From Azolla caroliniana (Eukaryota; Polypodiophyta), in contig JBHGNT010000011.1 in assembly GCA_043228905.1 (NCBI GenBank), positions 15,934,001-15,998,000 of the forward strand: a stretch of DNA of 64,000 nucleotides. Reading direction: 5' to 3'. Every line of letters begins with the position of its first letter. Position 1 is the first letter of the stretch. The position numbers and the translations under genes were made by a program. This document shows positions 59,951-64,000 of this stretch, in pieces. Below the pieces are notes generated by a model. It had not been told where the DNA came from. It ran no database searches and worked only from the letters and a program-made list of their open reading frames with translations.

Positions 59951-60910
59951 ATGTGATATCTGGTGTTGGCCCAGGAGGACCTGACGAACCAGGTGGAAGG
60001 CCGAGCCCTACAAAACAAAACGACCGCGGCAGTGTGTTGGTTCCTGATCGAGGATGTGATATGCCGGTACGAGTGCGTAGGGAAGATCGTGGTTGACCGC
60101 GGGGAGTTGGACGCCGAAGAGGCCGAGGAGCTGTTCGACCGGTTAGGGGTCAAGCTCTCGCTCACCACATCGTACAATCCGGAGGCGAACGGGAAGGTGG
60201 AGCGCGGACACGGACCGATCGTCAAAGCGCTAGTCCGGGTATGCGGAGGCCAGGTCGGGAACTGACCACGACTGTTACCTTATGCCTTGTGGGCAGACCG
60301 GACAACGCACAGTTCGGTAATCGGGTTCATGCCGTCAAAGCTCATGTTCGAACAGAAGCCGATCATGCCGATGGAACGGATGATCTCCTCTTGGGCGACA
60401 GTGGACTGGAGAGACGAGATGAGCCGGGAAGAACTGCTAGCGGCGCGTATACGGCAGCTCGAGCGGAGGCCAGGGGACGTGGAACAAGCGATGGAGAGAC
60501 TTCGGACGGCGAGAATGAGGAACAAAGCCCGGTTCGACCGAACGCACCGGCTCCGACCAAAGAAAATCGAGGAAGGCGACTGGGTGCTAGTCTACGACAG
60601 CAGCCTCGACAACCAGCACCGAGCAACACGGAAGTTTGCAAAGCGGTGGTTCGGGCCTTACATGGTAACGAGCACCAACGACAACGGGACGTATCACCTG
60701 GCGGAACTCGACGGTACGAGGATAGCGATACCGGTATCAAGGAAGCGGATCAAAGCGTTCAAGAAGCGCCACGACGGCAAACCGGATCTAAGAGGCTTGG
60801 ACAGCGACGACGAACAGTCTGAAATGGAGGACGAACCGATGGACGAAGAACTGGAACTCGGACCGGTTTTCTCCAACCAGAGCGCAATTTTGGCGCATAC
60901 CGGTGGATGA
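59951..60910 (+). pseudogene. Gypsy copy B integrase core and C-terminus
   Basis: Same frame after TAG 59948, with a further TGA at 59954-59956 and a TGA at 60263. It holds the rest of the D,D,E core (VVDRGELD, NGKVERGHGPIVKAL), ALWADRTTHSSV, a basic helix-rich segment (RQLERRPGDVEQAMERL) and a WVLVYDSSLD...RWFGPYMV tail, ending acidic before the 3' LTR. It has no chromodomain. The ORF end at 60910 is 19 bp before the 3' LTR. Confidence 0.85.
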
Positions 60911-60929
60911 GCGGTTAGGTGGGGGTGGA

Positions 60930-61551
60930 TGTCATGAAGCAAACCATCCCTTAGCGCAATCGGTGCATAGAGCGCGTGAACCGGCTCTTCACGCGTGCGC
61001 GCCCTTTAATGTAAATAATAGGGAATTAGGTACATAGGGATATCCTAGGTAGTTAGATTCGGTAGGTAGGAAGTAAATGAGGGAGACGGCTCCCTTCTTG
61101 AAGCTATAAAGGAGAGGGAGACGCGGGGAGAAGGGATCGCGCATTGAGGAGGACGAAGTGCTGTCGGACCGTAACCGAACGCTTCTCTGCAGGTTTTCGG
61201 GAGGCTCGCGCTGCTTCGAGGAACGCCCGTGTGCTTCTGGCAGCACCTCCATCCTATCCCCTTTTGTGCGCAGACGAGCAGGCATCAGCATCTGTTCGCC
61301 TGCCTGTTCGGTTGTAACCGCTCACGTGCTCTGTTGTTTATTTGTTATTCGTTAATACACAAACTTTCGTGTCTCTCGGTCTCTGTGTCCATTCATGTCT
61401 TCTGCGTTGACGGGTCGTGTCCCTGTGTTCCTTTGCTCATACGCAACCGGGCGTCTCTCTCTTTCTCTTTCCCCTTCTATCACCTGCTCTTCAGTTCAAG
61501 ACCCCAGTGGTCCCGCCTCGTTTCTCCACGCACGCGCATAGCAACGCGACA
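60930..61551 (+). repeat. 3' LTR of gypsy copy B
   Basis: 622 bp, TGTCATGAAGC to CGCGACA, preceded by the purine-rich TTAGGTGGGGGTGGA. It differs from the 5' LTR by a 27-bp gap and scattered substitutions. Confidence 0.9.
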
Positions 61552-61931
61552 ACGTGTGTGCATGTGGACGGATACGAGGAGGTGTGAGTGAGTGATTGGT
61601 GTGAATGTCCGAGGGGGCTTGCACCCGTGTGTATCTACTCTTTTGTAACTATTTAACCCCTTATGGGGAATGAATGAAGAATGAAGGAATAGTTCTCTCT
61701 CTCTCTCTCTCTCTCTCTTGTCATCTCTCTTTCTCTCTATCTTCCCTTACGTTGAAACCCCTTGGGAGGGGGGTGGAGCCATTCTAGGCACCACCCCCCA
61801 CCCATCAATGCTTGTCAACATCTTCATGTTCTCTCTCACCATCATACCATTAATCATCTCCACTATTAATCCATGTCTATCTTCATCATCAATCATCATC
61901 ATTATCATAAATATTAACCCTAAAACGTACA

Positions 61932-62137
61932 ATACCTTTTGGCGACCACAAAGCCGACCCCCCTTTGAAGATGAAGTCGAAGACTAATAAATTACAAAGC
62001 CAAGACAACAATAAATGTCCAAGAAATCAAATTGACGCATGATGACGGTTGGCCGACAAAGACGACAACAGAACCGGATGAGGAGCGGTGCCAAAGCGGC
62101 GATCAGACAACAGAATGGACAAAAGGAGAGACAGTTG
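61932..62137. other. Spacer between the retrotransposon block and the tRNA repeats
   Basis: Begins with the primer-like TTTTGGCGACCAC and a short open frame (MKSKTNK...), possibly the remains of an element whose LTR ends at 61931. It has no other recognisable feature. Confidence 0.35.
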
Positions 62138-62185
62138 GACAATGTATAAAATGAGTGGAGATGCACGGTACCAAAATAACACAAT

Positions 62186-62258
62186 TGGAGATGCGGGGTA
62201 TCGATCCCCGTACCTCTCGCATGCTAAGCGAGCGCTCTACCATCTGAGCCACATCCCC
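62186..62258 (-). tRNA. tRNA-Ala (anticodon AGC), unit 1
   Basis: 73 nt without CCA. The minus strand reads GGGGATGTGGCTCAGATGG, then anticodon loop TTAGCAT, T-loop ATCGATA with a paired stem, and CATCTCC plus discriminator A. The G3:U70 pair that marks alanine tRNAs is present. Position 9 is G rather than the usual A. All four stems pair. Confidence 0.93.
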
Positions 62259-62463
62259 TCTGAAACTTGAAACTCGAAACTTCCAACTTCCAAATACTAT
62301 CCACCCTCCCATTTGGGTACAATGCCTTTCTCTAAAATCTAACAAAATACAAAAGTGTCATCACATCTATTTGACTTCAAGTACGTAGTCGCGATACTCC
62401 TCTTTAATGATGGTGACTTTATCCTAAGAGAGTGGAGACGCATGGTATTCGCATAAAAGAATC

Positions 62464-62510
62464 GGAGATTCGGGGCTTCGATCCCCTATACCTCTCACCT
62501 AGGGAGAGTC
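62464..62510 (-). pseudogene. tRNA-Ala-like 3' half
   Basis: A T-arm and acceptor 3' strand resembling tRNA-Ala (GGGGATCGAAGCCCC) without the 5' half or anticodon arm. Repeated at 63569-63615. Confidence 0.6.
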
Positions 62511-62579
62511 GTAAAGTCATAAACGGACTAATGTATTGTGATGTTACATGTTAGACATGCAAGGTAGTGGTTACGAAAC

Positions 62580-62652
62580 CGGAGTTGCGGGGTGTCGATA
62601 CCCGTTCCTCTCGAGTGCAAAGCGAGGGATCTACAGTTTCAGTTACAACACG
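62580..62652 (-). pseudogene. Degenerate tRNA-Ala (TGC)
   Basis: Aligns over the full 73 nt with tRNA-Ala and keeps a TTTGCAC anticodon loop and a T-arm, but several acceptor and D-stem pairs are lost. Repeated at 63685-63757. Confidence 0.7.
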
Positions 62653-62751
62653 ATTGGAGACGTGTGGTGTAAATCCCCATACCAACTCATTTATTGCTTG
62701 CAAATACCTTCAGGCTCTCGAATCGTGCTGTCATAAACAAATATGTGGATA

Positions 62752-62794
62752 GTCTCTCATGCAAAGCGAGGGCTCTACCATTTGAGCGACAACA
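62752..62794 (-). pseudogene. tRNA-Ala (TGC)-like 5' half
   Basis: Contains GCTCAAATGGTAGAGC and a TTTGCAT anticodon loop but no matching T-arm or acceptor partner. Degenerate acceptor-like pieces lie beside it. Repeated at 63857-63899. Confidence 0.65.
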
Positions 62795-63010
62795 CAATCG
62801 GAGATGATGTGTGGTGTAAATCCCCATACCAATTCATTTACTGCCTGCAATACCTTCAAGCTCTCCAATCGTGTTGTCATAAACAAATATGTCGATGGTT
62901 CTTACATCCTCTTTAATCTGGTTCTATAAAGCATGTCTCATGATAAGGATAATGACGTAAATCCATAGATGCGAGGTGATTGGAGATGCACGGTGTGAAG
63001 ATAAGGAAAT

Positions 63011-63083
63011 TGGAGATGTGGGGTATCGATCCCCATGCCTCTCGCATGCAAAGCGAGCGCTCTACCATTTGAGCTACATCCCC
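63011..63083 (-). tRNA. tRNA-Ala (anticodon TGC)
   Basis: 73 nt. The minus strand reads GGGGATGTAGCTCAAATGG, anticodon loop TTTGCAT, T-stem GGGG/CCCC around ATCGATA, then CATCTCC and A. G3:U70 is present and all stems pair. It is the last tRNA of unit 1. Confidence 0.94.
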
Positions 63084-63242
63084 GTTAGGCTAAAGCATCA
63101 TTACATGATAAAGAGGTAGAGAGCGTAATCTCATGTGCTGCTTTTATGATCTCGAGAAATACCGAGATACGTAGTGGTTGCAATGCATACCGCAAAGCAA
63201 AGCGAGCGAAAAAATGCTTGAGCATACTTTATTCCATCGTTC

Positions 63243-64000
63243 GACAATGTGTAAAATGAGTGGAGATGCACGGTACCAAAATAACACAATTGGAGATGCG
63301 GGGTATCGATCCCCGTACCTCTCGCATGCTAAGCGAGCGCTCTACCATATGAGCCACATCCCCTCTGAAACTTGAAACTCGAAACTTCCAACTTCCAAAT
63401 ACTATCCACCCTCCCATTTGGGTACAACGCCTTTCTCTAAAATCTAACAAAATACAAAAGTGTCATCACATCTATTTGACTTCAAGTACGTAGTCGCGAT
63501 ACTCCTCTTTAATGATGGTGACTTTATCCTAAGAGAGTGGAGACGCATGGTCTTCGCATAAAAGAATCGGAGATTCGGGGCTTCGATCCCCTATACCTCT
63601 CACCTAGGGAGAGTCGTAAAGTCATAAACGGACTAATGTATTGTGATGTTACATGTTAGACATGCAAGGTAGTGGTTACGAAACCGGAGTTGCGGGGTGT
63701 CGATACCCGTTCCTCTCGAGTGCAAAGCGAGGGATCTACAGTTTCAGTTACAACACGATTGGAGACGTGTGGTGTAAATCCCCATACCAACTCATTTATT
63801 GCTTGCAAATACCTTCAGGCTCTCGAATCGTGCTGTCATAAACAAATATGTGGATAGTCTCTCATGCAAAGCGAGGGCTCTACCATTTGAGCGACAACAC
63901 AATCGGAGATGATGTGTGGTGTAAATCCCCATACCAATTCATTTACTGCCTGCAATACCTTCAAGCTCTCCAATCGTGTTGTCATAAACAAATATGTCGA
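63243..64000. repeat. 1105-bp tandem repeat, unit 2 (cut by the window end)
   Basis: Repeats 62138-62895 almost base for base. The part that should hold a second tRNA-Ala(TGC) lies beyond the window. Confidence 0.95.
63291..63363 (-). tRNA. tRNA-Ala (anticodon AGC), unit 2
   Basis: Same as 62186-62258 except for one change in the D-loop (CATATGG instead of CAGATGG on the coding strand). All stems and G3:U70 are kept. Confidence 0.92.

Larger units (their letters stand above)
46779..61551 (+). mobile_element. Ty3/gypsy element, 4-bp-TSD family, copy B
   Basis: Same family as 23039-30728. Target duplication ACGT (46775-46778 and 61552-61555). The 5' LTR is 46779-46845 plus 47489-48070 (649 bp, split by a solo LTR). 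The 3' LTR is 60930-61551 (622 bp; it lacks 27 bp in the CT-rich segment). Gag is interrupted by a complete chromovirus at 48880-55993. Removing both inserts leaves an element of about 7 kb with the same order as copy A. Confidence 0.92.
46656..61931 (+). repeat. Probable older LTR split by gypsy copy B
   Basis: The left part 46656-46774 starts TGTTACCGTACGG, and the right part 61556-61931 ends near CGTACA. The right part has a typical LTR tail with a CT tract, and TTTTGGCGACCAC follows a few bases later (about 61938), where a primer binding site would sit. I see no partner LTR, so the call rests on the termini and the primer-like string only. Confidence 0.4.
62138..63242. repeat. 1105-bp tandem repeat, unit 1, carrying tRNA-Ala genes
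   Basis: Every landmark recurs exactly 1105 bp later in unit 2 (63243 to the window end) with only a few substitutions. The unit carries tRNA-Ala(AGC), three degenerate tRNA-Ala-like copies and tRNA-Ala(TGC), all on the minus strand. The array runs off the window. Confidence 0.95.

Noticed and set aside
62103-62345. Short minus-strand ORF over the tRNA-Ala gene
   Set aside because: Part of it (GDVAQMVERSLSMREVRGSI) is simply the translated tRNA gene.

Overview
This is a plant nuclear genomic window, most likely from a flowering plant with a retrotransposon-rich genome. The evidence is GT-AG introns, a nucleus-encoded plastid ribosomal protein with a transit peptide, a plant class II histone deacetylase, tRNA-Ala genes, and nested Ty1/copia and Ty3/gypsy LTR retrotransposons. 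I cannot name the species.

Layout. 1-2254: AT-rich upstream DNA with a decayed LINE-like 3' end and a 288-bp tandem duplication just upstream of the first gene. 2255-15121 (+): a 13-exon HDA5-type histone deacetylase. The exons join in frame to 708 codons plus stop. Intron 3 holds an old copia fragment with a solo LTR nested in it, and intron 5 holds an old gypsy RT fragment. 17786-19765 (-): a two-exon gene for plastid ribosomal protein L3. These are the only two conventional protein genes.

20183-45051: an old LTR-like repeat split by a tandem copia array (three LTRs, two internal regions, one outer TTTAG target-site duplication, 20313-44775). That array is itself interrupted twice. A gypsy element with 4-bp target duplications sits at 23039-30728 and carries an inverted solo LTR at 30091-30710. 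A Tat-like gypsy element sits at 37181-44517; it has lost its RT catalytic box and most of its integrase, and it carries a 54/55-bp minisatellite and a coiled-coil ORF.

46656-61931: probably another old LTR, split by a second copy of the 4-bp-TSD gypsy family (46779-61551). That copy holds a solo LTR (46846-47484) and a young chromovirus (48880-55993, with near-identical 474-bp LTRs). 62138-64000: a 1105-bp tandem repeat carrying intact tRNA-Ala(AGC) and tRNA-Ala(TGC) genes plus degenerate tRNA-Ala copies; it runs off the window.

The order of events can be read from the nesting. No element here has an intact coding set. The most unusual signals are: a gypsy family whose four datable insertions all made 4-bp duplications with a central CG; a conserved -1 pol frame at a U5-stop site in that family; the coiled-coil/minisatellite gypsy element; a copia copy whose gag, protease and PBS are replaced by a short AT-rich foreign segment; and the tRNA-Ala satellite.
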